From positions 188,943 to 252,942 of the forward strand of contig NZ_LAHA01000003.1 of NCBI RefSeq assembly GCF_002608075.1: 64,000 nt of DNA, read 5' to 3'. Positions 48,102 through 58,353 of the stretch are shown one piece after another. This DNA comes from Nostoc linckia z4 (GTDB taxonomy: Bacteria; Cyanobacteriota; Cyanobacteriia; Cyanobacteriales; Nostocaceae). The notes beneath the pieces were generated by a model, which saw nothing but the letters and a program-made list of their open reading frames with translations, made no database searches and was not told the origin of the DNA. Position numbers and translations under genes: made by a program. Each line of letters opens with the position of its first letter. The stretch's first letter is position 1.

Positions 48102-48200
48102 ATTATCTTTGAAACTGCTTCTGATTAAGCACTTTTACTAATTTGTATGCTTTAACCAGTTATCAGTTTTCACTCCCTAATTTAGAATCCAGTCTAAATT

Positions 48201-51200
48201 TTAGCGATTAATCATTACCTCTGATGTAACGGCGAAAGTTAGAACTGTTTCATCAACTCCTTTCAGTTCTAAGGGACTTCCTTTAGTAATTTCTTCTTCT
48301 TGCAAATAATCTGCCACAGCAGCAGAAACCAAGATCGTACCGGGAATAGCAGCAGATTGTAACCTAGCAGCAATATTCACACTCGGCCCAATGGCAGTAT
48401 AATCAGCACGTTCAGCGCTGCCAAACATTCCCACAACTGCTGTACCTTGGTGAATACCACAACGAAACTGCACGCCAGTTTGTCTGTCACCATCAAATAC
48501 ACCTTGTTCTCGCCACCGTTGGTTTAATTGATCCAAAGAGCGGTGCATTCCTCTGGCTGTATTGATAGCACGACGTACTTGTTCGTTGGGAGTTAGTTCT
48601 TCCGGCGCTCCATACAAAGCTAAGATAGCGTCTCCCATAAATTTATCTACAGTGCCGCCATTAGCAAATACAACCTTGGTCATAGCTTCTAAATATTCAT
48701 TGAGCAACTCTGCTACTCGCCGGGATCTAAGGGTATTTGCTAGCTGCGTGAAACCCACAATATCACTAAACAAAACTGTAATTAAACGTGGTTCTGGACG
48801 CAAATCTAACGCCAAATCTCCAGCAGCAGCTTTTTGCACCAACACAGCAGGCAAAAACCGCTTGAGTACGGATTCAGTGAGATATGTATTTAACTCCGAG
48901 ATTCGTCTTTCATTTTCTTTCAACGCTAAGAGGTTGCGAACTTCCGCCAAAAGCTCCCTGTCATTGAATGGTTTTGCTAAATAAGCATCAGCACCATGTT
49001 CTGTGCCTTCGATGCGAGTTTCTTCGTCAACTTTGGCTGTGAGCAAAATGATTGGTATTCCTTTAAGCTTCTCCTGAGAGCGGATCATCTGAATCATTTC
49101 AAGTCCGCTCACCAAGGGCATCATTAAGTCAGTTAGAACCAAGCTGGGTATAATTTCTTTAGCTAGGCGATATCCTTCATAACCGTTACGAGATGTCTGT
49201 ACTTGATAGCCATTGCGGCGCAGTATATCAGATACATAACTTCGCAAATCGGGGTTGTCGTCCACAACTAGAATACAGTGTCCAGTGCCCAGTGGTGATT
49301 CTTGAGTTTCAGAAATGGATGATAAGTTTTTTGTAATATTTTCAATATTATTATCTGCTGTTTGATCTAGCAGTTCTAAATCAGCCAATTCTACACTAGC
49401 GCGGCTTGTGTTTAGTTCAACAGGGGTTTCCAGCACTTGCTGTGTGGGTAAGTGAGCAGTACCAGTAACTAGCGATAATTTAAAGGTAGTACCTTCACCA
49501 TACACTGAATCCACACTGACTTGACCGCTATGTAATTCTACTAATTCTTTAACTAAAGCTAAACCCAAACCACTGCCTTCATAGGAACGGTTTGCTGAAC
49601 CTTCAGCTTGCCGGAAGCGCTCAAATAAATGGGGAATTTGTTCTTGAACAATGCCAATTCCAGTGTCTTGTACTTCTAAGATGCAGCGATCGCCTGCGAA
49701 TTTTAGCCTGACGCTGATTGTCCCACCTTCGGGAGTAAACTTCATGGCATTTGATAGCAGGTTGTAAACAACCTTATCAAATTTTTCCATATCCAAGTAC
49801 ACCGTAGGACATTCATTTAAGTGTGTAGTCAGTTGCAGCCCTTTTTTCTCGCAGTAGGGGCGAAAAGATTCAACAATTTGGCTGACAAATTCCACTAAAT
49901 CGCAGGGACGAAAACTAGGTTGCATTCTTCCTGCATCCAGACGTTGTAAATCCAGCAGTTGATTAACCAGTCGCAGTAAACGACGGGAGTTACGCAAAGC
50001 AATAGCACTTTGGGAATATGATAATCCCTCACCAGCCCCCACTGCTGACTCTAAAGGCCCCTGAATCAAGGTAATGGGAGTGCGAAATTCATGGGAAATA
50101 TTTTGAAAAAATTCTGTTTTTTGTTTGTCTAATTCAAATAAGCGTTCTGCTTGTTGGCGAGTTTTTTCATATAAGCGTGATTGCTGTACAGCGATGGCAG
50201 CTTGAGCTGCTACTGCTTTAGCTAAATCGATGTCAGATAATAACCAATTACGTGTTTTATTACTTTCACATAAAGTAATACTACCGATGCATTTGCCGTC
50301 AGCTAATAATGGCACCACCATTAGCGATCGCGCTGGCATTTTCAAAGACAAATCAAAACTCTGTATTTCTCTGCGAGAATGATTGACATCAATAATTACT
50401 ACTGGTTCGTGTGTCTGGAGGATCTCTTGTAAAATTGGATTCTCTTTTATGGAAGTTTGAGAATTAGGTAATTCTGTTAATAGGTAATTATTGTTACTTA
50501 TATTTTTTTCTGTAACTGGCGAACCAAAATTTTCCCTATGTTGAAAGCTGTCATACAATCCCACAGACTGAACAAATTCATCTTCCTCTGTCCACAGGGA
50601 TAGAACACAGCCATCAACTTGTAAAGCTTGTCCCAATTGCTGAGTAATAGCTGCAAAAATATCTTCAGGATCTAGGCTAGAGCGAATCGCACTAGTAATT
50701 GTATTAATCAAACTCTCTCGCTTAGCTAGGGCACGTACTTGTTCGTAAGCATAAGCTTGAGATAAAGCTAAGGCTGCTTGATCCGCCACCATCAATACTA
50801 GTTGCACTTCATCGTCTCCCCAGGAGCGGGGCAGGGAACACTGGTGCAGTGCTAGCACTGCCATCAATTCCTGTTGACAAATTAGTGGTACAACTAAACT
50901 AGAACAAATTTCTGCGGCAGCAAAAGCTTCTCGACGTTGTTGCAGTTCCGGGGTATCACCTTGAATCCGCTCATCATCTATTACATCATGAATTACTTGA
51001 ACTTCACGGGTTTCCCAAACCGTGTGAGCCAGCAATGAAGAGGGGGAGATGGGGAGATGGGAAGATGGGGGGAAAATAGGAACATTGCTCTGCTTGTCTT
51101 TGTGTCCTTGTATGAGTGTATCCTCATCACTTTTTTCTTCCGGAGGCTTTTGATAGATAAATCCTTTATCTGCCAACTGTTCATCTTGGAAGGGACGCAA

Positions 51201-51746
51201 CAAACAGACATCCACCTCCAACATCTGACCCACTGAATCTACAATTGCCTGCAAAATTTGTCGATAGTCTAATGCACTGCGAATTGTATTTGTGACTGTA
51301 TTCAGCAGTGATTCTCGCCTGAGTGTGCGGGTAAGTTCGCGGGTACGGGCTTTGAGGACATTGTGGGTATCTAAAGCTTGGCGTACAACTCCTTTAAGTT
51401 CCTCTGCTTCCCACGGTTTAGTAACATATTTGAAAACCTTACCAGCGTTGATTGCTTCCACCAGGTCTTCGACATCGGTGTAGCCAGTTAAAATAATCCG
51501 GATAATATCTGGGTATTGAGTTGCTGTCAGGCTCAAAAATTCTGTACCGCTCATCATCGGCATCCGCTGGTCAGAGATGATCACCGCGACCTCTCCTTCT
51601 TGAGCCAGCAAATCAAGTGCCGCAGGGCCAGAGGTTGCTCTTAGCACCTTATAGTCACGATAGAAAGTGCGGTAGAGCAAATCAAGGTTGTCTGGTTCAT
51701 CATCAACAACCAAAATTTTAGGCTTACTGTTTGCTTGGGATTTCAT
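48201..51746 (-). CDS. cyaC: CyaC-type hybrid histidine kinase / adenylate cyclase
   Basis: 1181 residues from the ATG at 51746, with AGGAAAG 8 bases upstream. Domains in order: receiver 1 (Asp59 in IISDQRMP), GAF1 (about 160-330), GAF2 (about 355-515), histidine kinase (His552 in ISHEFRTP; N-box LLSNAMKFTPEGG; G-box DTGIGI and GSGLGLALVKELVE), receiver 2 (Asp873 in VLTDLMMP) and a class III cyclase domain with metal Asp995 (LFSDIVGFT) and FMGDAILALYGAP. This is the architecture of Anabaena and Spirulina CyaC, which makes cAMP. Residues about 222-236 are encoded by a low-complexity repeat, described separately. Confidence 0.93.
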   Translation of the reverse strand: MKSQANSKPKILVVDDEPDNLDLLYRTFYRDYKVLRATSGPAALDLLAQEGEVAVIISDQRMPMMSGTEFLSLTATQYPDIIRIILTGYTDVEDLVEAINAGKVFKYVTKPWEAEELKGVVRQALDTHNVLKARTRELTRTLRRESLLNTVTNTIRSALDYRQILQAIVDSVGQMLEVDVCLLRPFQDEQLADKGFIYQKPPEEKSDEDTLIQGHKDKQSNVPIFPPSSHLPISPSSLLAHTVWETREVQVIHDVIDDERIQGDTPELQQRREAFAAAEICSSLVVPLICQQELMAVLALHQCSLPRSWGDDEVQLVLMVADQAALALSQAYAYEQVRALAKRESLINTITSAIRSSLDPEDIFAAITQQLGQALQVDGCVLSLWTEEDEFVQSVGLYDSFQHRENFGSPVTEKNISNNNYLLTELPNSQTSIKENPILQEILQTHEPVVIIDVNHSRREIQSFDLSLKMPARSLMVVPLLADGKCIGSITLCESNKTRNWLLSDIDLAKAVAAQAAIAVQQSRLYEKTRQQAERLFELDKQKTEFFQNISHEFRTPITLIQGPLESAVGAGEGLSYSQSAIALRNSRRLLRLVNQLLDLQRLDAGRMQPSFRPCDLVEFVSQIVESFRPYCEKKGLQLTTHLNECPTVYLDMEKFDKVVYNLLSNAMKFTPEGGTISVRLKFAGDRCILEVQDTGIGIVQEQIPHLFERFRQAEGSANRSYEGSGLGLALVKELVELHSGQVSVDSVYGEGTTFKLSLVTGTAHLPTQQVLETPVELNTSRASVELADLELLDQTADNNIENITKNLSSISETQESPLGTGHCILVVDDNPDLRSYVSDILRRNGYQVQTSRNGYEGYRLAKEIIPSLVLTDLMMPLVSGLEMIQMIRSQEKLKGIPIILLTAKVDEETRIEGTEHGADAYLAKPFNDRELLAEVRNLLALKENERRISELNTYLTESVLKRFLPAVLVQKAAAGDLALDLRPEPRLITVLFSDIVGFTQLANTLRSRRVAELLNEYLEAMTKVVFANGGTVDKFMGDAILALYGAPEELTPNEQVRRAINTARGMHRSLDQLNQRWREQGVFDGDRQTGVQFRCGIHQGTAVVGMFGSAERADYTAIGPSVNIAARLQSAAIPGTILVSAAVADYLQEEEITKGSPLELKGVDETVLTFAVTSEVMINR
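51030..51082. repeat. Low-complexity repeat inside cyaC
   Basis: GGGGAGATGGGGAGATGGGA and onward, read on the minus strand as Pro/Ser-rich PIFPPSSHLPISPSS within GAF1. The same GGGGAGAT motif is otherwise intergenic in this window (for example near 27566). Confidence 0.8.
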
Positions 51747-52375
51747 GCACCGCTTTCCTGCTGCAACGGCAGTCGGATAAAGAATAATCTGATGGGATGA
51801 GGATTTTTCTGAGTCAGGTAAGAGCAGAGCATTTCGACCAATAAGGCTGTTTGGCTACATGACTGCTGAGTTTGGGAGCGTTTACTCACAGTGATTTATC
51901 TCAATGACTGATATCGATTACTGTTTGCTCTAGTACAGAGTAATTGATTTTATAGTCTGTTTTAGTGTGATGGAGTCTATACTTGCTTGCCAAATGTTCT
52001 TTCACCTCCAATGAGCAATCTCTGATACTACATACAGCACTCATGGCTAGCTGAAAAATCCAGATGAAGCTGCATATTAAGTTTTCCCCGCACAGCAGTT
52101 GTACTAACACTTGCAGGTAAATTTTATTTATGGTAGTCATGGTAGAGCCAATAATATTAAAACAAAAAGATTTAAAGCCAAAGTATACTATTAGACAAAT
52201 GCCTCTTTCCAATTTAGCAATCAGAACTATCATAAAGACAAGTGCTGGTGGTTAAGAAGTAGAATTAGGGATTTGTGGTGTTGGGTACTGCGAATTGAAA
52301 TTAAGCATCAGGGAAAGAAGTTATGGGAATACTCTGCAATCTTTAGTGACATTGAAAACTTCATATGACACGGAG
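51747..52375. other. Intergenic region between cyaC and the acetyltransferase
   Basis: About 630 bases with only a weak 79-codon frame at 51901-52140 on the minus strand. At 52325-52333 it contains GGGAATACT, matching the J-box sequence I recall from Nostoc hormogonium promoters. Confidence 0.4.
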
Positions 52376-53122
52376 ATGGTATCAGAGCTGTTCTTCACGT
52401 CTTGTTCATCTGCCTTATCCCCTGTTCTCTGGCAGTCCCCGGCCTTCTGTTGCTTTAAAGACTGTTTTAAAATTTTTCAAAAATTTTCTTTGAATCAAAT
52501 CAATACTAAAGTAGCCTTGAAATATCGGTTTTTTCACTCTTACCACCAACAGCCAATCCATCCAACTTCTCATCATTTCCAAATTCGTATGGCTACACCT
52601 GCTGATTTAGTTAGTGTTGCCCAAATTATTGCTGAAAGTTTTCACTCACAAAAAGGTATGTGGGGATGGACTTTTCCTTTGTTACGTCTGGGTATTTACG
52701 AAGACTTGAGACATCGCATAGTATCACCTGCGCCTCGTCATGTTTGTTTAGTTGCTTTGGATTATACTACTGGTGCTGCTAGTAACTTAGTAGGTACTGT
52801 AGAACTTGGTGTGCGTTACAGCGATTCCTGGAGTCAAGAGGGCTTGGGTTTGCCTTACTTATCCAACTTGGCGGTTCACCCAAATTATCGTAGGCATGGC
52901 GTAGCGTCAGGGTTACTAAATCGCTGTGAAAAAATCTCTCAAGAATGGGGATTTAAAGATTTATATCTCCACGTTCTAGAAAATAATCACCAGGCAAGGC
53001 AGCTTTATTTCAAGCTGGGATATCGAGTACATAAAGTTGAATCGAATTGGCATACATTTTTGTTGAGACGTTCGAGCCAGATGTTATTGCATAAAGATTT
53101 AAGTGCTGACTCTATTGTCTAA
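52376..53122 (+). CDS. GNAT family N-acetyltransferase
   Basis: 248 residues from the ATG at 52376; a TTG at 52295 is further upstream and the true start is uncertain. The GNAT domain begins near HFQIRMATPADLVSVAQII. Motif A follows as LPYLSNLAVHPNYRRHGVASGLL, with the R/Q-x-x-G-x-G/A acetyl-CoA loop (RRHGVA). Motif B is DLYLHVLENNHQARQLYFKLGY. Transfers acetyl from acetyl-CoA to an unknown amine or protein. The 70 or so residues before the domain are poorly conserved-looking and Cys/Phe-rich, and may be partly non-coding. Confidence 0.78.
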   Translation: MVSELFFTSCSSALSPVLWQSPAFCCFKDCFKIFQKFSLNQINTKVALKYRFFHSYHQQPIHPTSHHFQIRMATPADLVSVAQIIAESFHSQKGMWGWTFPLLRLGIYEDLRHRIVSPAPRHVCLVALDYTTGAASNLVGTVELGVRYSDSWSQEGLGLPYLSNLAVHPNYRRHGVASGLLNRCEKISQEWGFKDLYLHVLENNHQARQLYFKLGYRVHKVESNWHTFLLRRSSQMLLHKDLSADSIV

Positions 53123-54177
53123 ATTTTCTTCGAGCATCTATCTATAATTTTTAATGTTGCGATCGCTTTGAACAAATTCTAGAGGTTGTTGGGAAAGTCC
53201 TTGGCAACACCGTCTTCTTGCTTTGAGAGAATAGAAAATAGTATCTACCAAATAAAGTGAGATTATATAGCAAGGGACTGGTGACTGGGGACTGCGTCAA
53301 AAGTCTTTTGATGTCTGAGTTTTCTTGTCTGTTAATGTCCTAACCACCAAGGCTTTGGCTGTACATCAAGGCAAAATTATTGACACTCATCCAACATCCT
53401 CTTAGTAATGCTGGCAATCTCAGGATAAATTAACTTCATCTCAAACCTTGAAAATAAGCGAAGATAAGTAGATTGTAGTGAATATTTATCGTCAAGATCG
53501 GGCAGGAGATGAAGCATTACTGTCTTTTTGGTTTCCAAAATCAGCAACTGCTCAACCCAGAGGGCAAAAGGCCGTAAGAAACAATGAAACAGGGTTTTAG
53601 TTCGATTAATATTTCTTAACATAAATTGGTTTTTTGATACCGATTTATCGTTTCAAAACCAGTTCAAAGGCAGATATAGGAATCCATCAGTGATTTTTTT
53701 GAAATTAATATCTAGCTTGGGACAATTTTGAAATATATTTTTCTTTCAAGTATGATTAAAATTACAAATCGTAGTTTTAATTTCTAGAAGTATCTCATTT
53801 AGAAAAATTTATCTTTTGTATTTTGTTATTTTAATTAATAAAATTTAAATATGTTTTTTCTCAAAAAAGAAATAGACTATAATAGAGATACTTATACATC
53901 GAATCTAAAAAGATTCTCAATTCCTCATAATAACTTTGTAATTAAGATATTCATCTTTATAAAAACTTTAAAAAAACATTATTATAATCTGGAGACAAAT
54001 CTACTGGTATCTCATAAAATATAAACACTCAATTAGTGAATAATGTCTATTTATTCCTATCGTAGATAAATTGACCGCAAGACTGTTAATGAAAAGATGA
54101 AAAATCTCATTTGATATAACAGCTGGTTGCTTATTGAAGTGCATACTACTACTAAATTCTTTGAAAGTTTAAAAAAC
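53123..54177. other. Intergenic region, AT-rich
   Basis: About 1050 bases. It includes a weak 81-codon minus-strand frame (53377-53622), listed separately. The stretch 53640-54120 is very AT-rich and shows no repeat family from elsewhere in the window. Confidence 0.5.
53377..53622 (-). CDS. Hypothetical protein or gene fragment
   Basis: 81 codons starting MLRNINRTKTLFHCFLRPFA. The sequence looks protein-like in its middle (LWVEQLLILETKKTVMLHLL, then DLDDKYSLQSTYLRLFSRFE) with a helical C-terminus. I recognise no family. It could be the end of a decayed gene; there is no clear ribosome-binding site. Confidence 0.3.
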   Translation of the reverse strand: MLRNINRTKTLFHCFLRPFALWVEQLLILETKKTVMLHLLPDLDDKYSLQSTYLRLFSRFEMKLIYPEIASITKRMLDECQ

Positions 54178-54732
54178 ATGGATAGCGAACAGCATCGCCG
54201 CTATCAGCCCGCTATGGTATCAACTTATTACCCTGAAACTAGTTGTCCCGACTATCTTGTCATGCCAGATGGAACTGAGCAACCGCAAGGCTCGGAGATC
54301 CTTACAAGTTTGCACAGTGGACAGGTTTTCATCGTCAATAGTCGCAGGCGAAACGGATTAATACTGTTTAAACGTTACCATGCAGAGTTTGCTGGCCCTG
54401 GGGCTGCTGTGGGTGGAGACTACGATTTTGATTGCCAAGGGGTACTGCCAATAGGTAATCTGTCTTTGTTAACTCCAGAATCTAATGAAGAACGTCAAAA
54501 AGCTTACTTGATTAGGCGACAGTGGATTAGATTGATCAAACAAATTACAGAAAATCCGTTGCCTGCCCAGCGAGTCCAAAAAATTCTCGATCAATTTGAA
54601 CAGTACTTTCCACCGGAAATAGTTTCTCTTCTTCCGGATGTAGCCTTTGCTCTTTTAGTGGGTGTGCTGCCCCAAACAGTGGGAGTGGTACGCCGTTTGG
54701 GCAGTGAAGTTGATGGTAGATTTATTGAGTGA
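54178..54732 (+). CDS. Conserved-looking protein of unknown function
   Basis: 184 residues from the ATG at 54178; a TTG at 54127 is possible. No named domain is recognised. The protein has an N-terminal half with PDYLVMPDGTEQPQGSEIL, VFIVNSRRRNGLILFKRYHA and GPGAAVGGDYDFDCQG, then a helical stretch (RRQWIRLIKQITENPLP, RVQKILDQFEQYFPPE) and a Val/Leu-rich end. Its composition and even pattern suggest a soluble folded protein. It is convergent with hisC, 4 bases apart at the stops. Confidence 0.65.
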   Translation: MDSEQHRRYQPAMVSTYYPETSCPDYLVMPDGTEQPQGSEILTSLHSGQVFIVNSRRRNGLILFKRYHAEFAGPGAAVGGDYDFDCQGVLPIGNLSLLTPESNEERQKAYLIRRQWIRLIKQITENPLPAQRVQKILDQFEQYFPPEIVSLLPDVAFALLVGVLPQTVGVVRRLGSEVDGRFIE

Positions 54733-54736
54733 TTTG

Positions 54737-55885
54737 TTAAAGTTTTAAATTTGCCAAAGAGGCTTGTACTCTATTAATAGTACGGGCATTTTCCTCACTT
54801 GTCCCGACAGTAATTCGCAATCCACCACTAATATGTCGCACAAGAGTGCCCAGTGTTCTGAGTTTATGATGCAAACTTTTTAAAGTAGCGTCTTGTGAGT
54901 GTGAACTATTTGGTTTGAGACGCAGGTAAATAAAGTTGGCAGCACTGGGTGTGATTTGTAATTCTGGTTGCTGGGATAAAGCTTCAATGAGTTTGGCTCG
55001 TTCTGTTAAGATTTGCCCAATTGACTCAAGTAAGAGTGTGCGATTCTGTAAAGCGATTAATGCTGCTGCGATGGAAAAGCTGGGAAGATTGTAGGGTAAG
55101 CGGATTTTTTCTAAAATGGCGATCGCTTCTGGATGAGCAACGCAATAGCCGATGCGAAGAGATGCCAATCGAAAAGCTTTAGAAAAAGTGCGTAAAATCA
55201 CCCAATTGGGGTGCTGTGGTAATTCACCGACTAGACTAGTTTGACTAAATTCAAAGTACGCTTCATCAATCACTACTAAAATATCTTCCGGCAAACTCTT
55301 TAACCATAGCAACTCTGCCGTAGTTAGACTGTTGGCAGTTGGCGAATTGGGATGCACCACGAAAACTACCCGAATCGCAGGGTTTTGAGTTTGTTCAATG
55401 GCTGACTGGGCGGCTTTTAAGTCAATTTCAAAATTGCTTTCATTTCTACCCACTCCCACTACAGGAATGCCCAAAGTTTGTGCCAAAATTCCGTACATTG
55501 AGAAAGTGGGATTGGCAACAAGAATTGAACCTCCTCCTCCTAGACAAGTGGCGATTAATAAAGAACGGATTAGTTCATCTGAACCATTGCCCACAGAAAT
55601 ATTAGCAGCGTTAAACAAAGATGACGAAACACCAGCTGACTCATTAACATATTCAGCGATCGCACTTTTAAGTGCCTCATGTCCGCCATCAGGATAACGA
55701 TTTGTTTCAATTTCTTGCTGATATGTCCAAGCTAGCTTTTCTTTTAACTGGGGCGGTAAATCATAAGGGCTTTCATTTGTGTCGAGGCGATCGAACTGTG
55801 TGGGCACTGATGCAGCGGTATCGCTGCTAGGGTGGGGTTTGTAGGCTGTAAATTGTGCTAAATCTGGTCGAATGAAGGGAAGCAT
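54737..55885 (-). CDS. hisC: Histidinol-phosphate aminotransferase
   Basis: 382 residues. PLP-dependent class I/II aminotransferase of histidine synthesis, converting imidazole acetol phosphate to histidinol phosphate. Motifs: [12 protein letters not shown] at the start, [23 protein letters not shown] (PLP-phosphate and carboxylate contacts), [10 protein letters not shown] and Lys236 in [16 protein letters not shown], which forms the Schiff base. The C-terminal [13 protein letters not shown] binds substrate carboxylate. Could in principle accept aromatic substrates, as some HisC do. Confidence 0.92.
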   Translation of the reverse strand: MLPFIRPDLAQFTAYKPHPSSDTAASVPTQFDRLDTNESPYDLPPQLKEKLAWTYQQEIETNRYPDGGHEALKSAIAEYVNESAGVSSSLFNAANISVGNGSDELIRSLLIATCLGGGGSILVANPTFSMYGILAQTLGIPVVGVGRNESNFEIDLKAAQSAIEQTQNPAIRVVFVVHPNSPTANSLTTAELLWLKSLPEDILVVIDEAYFEFSQTSLVGELPQHPNWVILRTFSKAFRLASLRIGYCVAHPEAIAILEKIRLPYNLPSFSIAAALIALQNRTLLLESIGQILTERAKLIEALSQQPELQITPSAANFIYLRLKPNSSHSQDATLKSLHHKLRTLGTLVRHISGGLRITVGTSEENARTINRVQASLANLKL

Positions 55886-55930
55886 ATAGATTTTGGATTT
55901 TAGATTTTAGATTTTGGATTTTAAATCAAT
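55880..55930. repeat. GATTTTGGATTTTA repeat
   Basis: Tandem GATTTTGGATTTTA/ GATTTTAGATTTTA units directly upstream of hisC; the complement AATCCAAAATCTAAAATCC occurs near 10135 as well. Confidence 0.65.
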
Positions 55931-56069
55931 ACTGTCCACAAAATAAATAATTTCACCTAATCGTTCTTGACGATAGATGAATGTAGTCTCTTGAGAACTA
56001 TGAGTTTAGTAGTACTTACTGAAAAATATAAGTAGTTAAATACAATCAAATGTAAAAGATTTGACAAAT

Positions 56070-56705
56070 TTAAGGTAATTGGCAGAAGAGGCGAATTGCT
56101 TGCCACATTTCTTCCATAACATTACCTAAAGCGTGGTCGCTGTCGAGTTCGACTAACTCCACCCAAGGGCGCGATCGCTCAAAGTCACGACTAGCTTCAA
56201 TAGGAATGACTTCATCATTCTTTCCATGCAAAATTAGTGTGGAAATGGGACGTTGCAAAATTTCTTCTTGGTATTGTGCTGCATCGGTGACAAAATTGTA
56301 ATTTAAGGGAAGCAATCGCCCTTCCTCATAGTGATACACCATGAGATATTTTTCTTGCTGCCAACGCTGTATTTCCTCATTTGTTAATTTTGGTAACCAA
56401 TGAGATAAAAAACCGAAAGCTGGTGCCAACAAGACTAAGCGTTGTATTTGTAAATATTGCTGTGCTAAGTGGGTAGCAGTCAAACCACCCAAACTTGAGC
56501 CAATAATCGTTACTGGTGTAGAACCCTGGGGTAATTCTGCCACAACTTGAGCGATTTGACGGCTGATTGTCAAATGGGAAAAATCGCCAGCATTCAAATC
56601 GGGAATTTTCAGTTCTGTGTGAATTTCGTTAAAGCGATCGCCAAAGTAGCGAGCTTTAGCAGATTTTGGACTGGAAGCAAAACCGTGAAGATATATGTAT
56701 TGCAA
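56070..56705 (-). CDS. YqiA/YcfP-like alpha/beta-hydrolase (esterase)
   Basis: 211 residues from a TTG at 56705, which gives the family start QYIYLHGFASSPKSAKA; no ATG lies nearby. The triad is visible: Ser in TIIGSSLGGLTA, Asp in LHGKNDEVIP, His in ELDSDHALGN. YqiA-type proteins hydrolyse short acyl esters; the physiological substrate is unknown. Cytosolic. The upstream region is filled with heptamer repeats that separate it from gor. Confidence 0.85.
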   Translation of the reverse strand: MQYIYLHGFASSPKSAKARYFGDRFNEIHTELKIPDLNAGDFSHLTISRQIAQVVAELPQGSTPVTIIGSSLGGLTATHLAQQYLQIQRLVLLAPAFGFLSHWLPKLTNEEIQRWQQEKYLMVYHYEEGRLLPLNYNFVTDAAQYQEEILQRPISTLILHGKNDEVIPIEASRDFERSRPWVELVELDSDHALGNVMEEMWQAIRLFCQLP

Positions 56706-56711
56706 AGCTGT

Positions 56712-56970
56712 AGATAGTTTAGGAGTGAGGAGTTTGGAGTGAGGAGTTTGGAGTGAGGAGTGAGGAGTTAGGAGTTATGAGTTAGAAGTGAGGAGTTTGG
56801 AGTTTGGAGTTTGGAGTGAGAAATTTTAAGTTTTCATTTATGAGTTTCTTTATTCAACTCATAAAACTCATAAAACTCCTAACTCCTAACTCATAACTCC
56901 TAACTCATAAAACTCCTAACTCCTAACTCATAACTCCTAACTCATAACTCATAAAACTTTTAACTCTTAA
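56712..56970. repeat. GGAGTTTGGAGTGA heptamers and complementary array
   Basis: Tandem GGAGTTT/GGAGTGA/GGAGTTA heptamers (56720-56820) followed by complementary CTCCTAA/CTCATAA heptamers (56865-56965). Together they can fold into a long hairpin between the esterase gene and gor. Confidence 0.85.
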
Positions 56971-56976
56971 CTTTCA

Positions 56977-58353
56977 TTACCGCATTGTGACAAATTCTTC
57001 AGCTACTGAGGGATGTATGGCAACAGTGGCGTCAAAGTCTTTTTTGGTTGCGCCCATGTTGACAGCGATCGCCACACCTTGGATAATTTCAGCAGCGTTT
57101 TCACCCACCATGTGAGCGCCTAAGACTTTATCAGTGTTGCTATCAACTACTAATTTCATCATTGTCTTTTCTTGCTTGCCAGTCAAACTGTGGTACATGG
57201 GGCGGAAGCGAGCGCGATAAATTTTTACGGCTTCACCGAGTTTCTCCCTGGCTTCTGCTTCTGTCCAGCCTACCGTTGAGGCTTCTGGGGTTGAAAATAC
57301 TGCTGTGGGTACATTTTGGTGATTGAAGGCTCGGCGACTATTTCCGAATTCACTTTCAGCAAAGGCGCGACCTTCACCAATTGCTACGGGAGTTAAATTA
57401 ATTCGGTCTGTGACATCACCAACAGCAAAGATATTCGGTTGACTAGTTTGGCTATATTCATTGACTGCGATCGCATTTGTGCTGCTGTATCCCGGCCCTT
57501 CTATGGTACTGGGGACAACATCAACGCCAGCATTTTCTAAACCCAGTCCATCTACGTTTGGAGTCCGGCCAGTGGCGATTAAAAATACATCAGCAATGAC
57601 TGGCTCTAGATCTTCCCCTGATAAAGTCAGTTTCACTCCTTCAGGGACGCGTTCAACTTTTTCTACCACGCGATCGTTAATTAGCTGAATTCCATGCTGC
57701 TTCATACCTTCTTGAATGTCAGCACGGATATCTTCATCAAACCCCTTCAAAATCTTTTCACCTCTGACAATTTGGGTCACTTCAGAACCCAAACCGCGCA
57801 TAATACACGCAAATTCTGTGCCAATGTAACCAGCGCCAATAATGGCAATGTGTTTTGGTTGTTCTTTGAGGTGAAAGATTTCGTTAGAAGTAATGCCATG
57901 CTCCATTCCTGGCAAATCTGGTTTGATGGGACGACCGCCAACAGCAATTAAGATTTTGTCCGCTGTAATTTTGCGTCCATCAACTTCTACCGTGTGAGGA
58001 TCTACCAATGTGGCACGACCGAGAATTAGTTCTACTCCTGCTTTTTCTAAAAGGCTGATATGTACTTGGGACAATCGACGAACTTCTTTATCTATGGATG
58101 TAATAAAATGTTCCCAATTTAATTCGGCGTTACCCACTTTCCAGCCATAGCCTGCGGCGTCACTGAAGAGTGCAGGAAAGTGAGAGCCATAGACCATGAG
58201 TTTTTTGGGAACACAACCACGAATTACACAAGTTCCCCCAACTAAATCATATTCAGCGATCGCCACTTTTGCCCCGAAGCTAGCCGCCCGTTTGGAAGCA
58301 GCTAAACCCCCAGAACCCGCACCAATGACAAACAGGTCGTAATCAAAAGCCAT
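56977..58353 (-). CDS. gor: Glutathione-disulfide reductase
   Basis: 458 residues. FAD enzyme that reduces glutathione disulfide with NADPH. The FAD motif is GAGSGGLAASKRAASFGAKV, the redox pair Cys42/Cys47 in GGTCVIRGCVPKK, and the NAD(P)H domain starts at IIGAGYIGTEFAC. The second FAD motif is FAVGDVTDRINLTPVA and the C-terminal AIHPSVAEEF carries the acid-base His447 and Glu452. The cyanobacterial type is consistent in length. Dimeric, cytosolic. Confidence 0.94.
   Translation of the reverse strand: MAFDYDLFVIGAGSGGLAASKRAASFGAKVAIAEYDLVGGTCVIRGCVPKKLMVYGSHFPALFSDAAGYGWKVGNAELNWEHFITSIDKEVRRLSQVHISLLEKAGVELILGRATLVDPHTVEVDGRKITADKILIAVGGRPIKPDLPGMEHGITSNEIFHLKEQPKHIAIIGAGYIGTEFACIMRGLGSEVTQIVRGEKILKGFDEDIRADIQEGMKQHGIQLINDRVVEKVERVPEGVKLTLSGEDLEPVIADVFLIATGRTPNVDGLGLENAGVDVVPSTIEGPGYSSTNAIAVNEYSQTSQPNIFAVGDVTDRINLTPVAIGEGRAFAESEFGNSRRAFNHQNVPTAVFSTPEASTVGWTEAEAREKLGEAVKIYRARFRPMYHSLTGKQEKTMMKLVVDSNTDKVLGAHMVGENAAEIIQGVAIAVNMGATKKDFDATVAIHPSVAEEFVTMR

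Noticed and set aside
51901..52140. 79-codon minus-strand frame upstream of cyaC (MTTINKIYLQ...)
   Set aside because: No ribosome-binding site, no recognisable motif, and unusual Cys/Ile-rich composition; probably chance.
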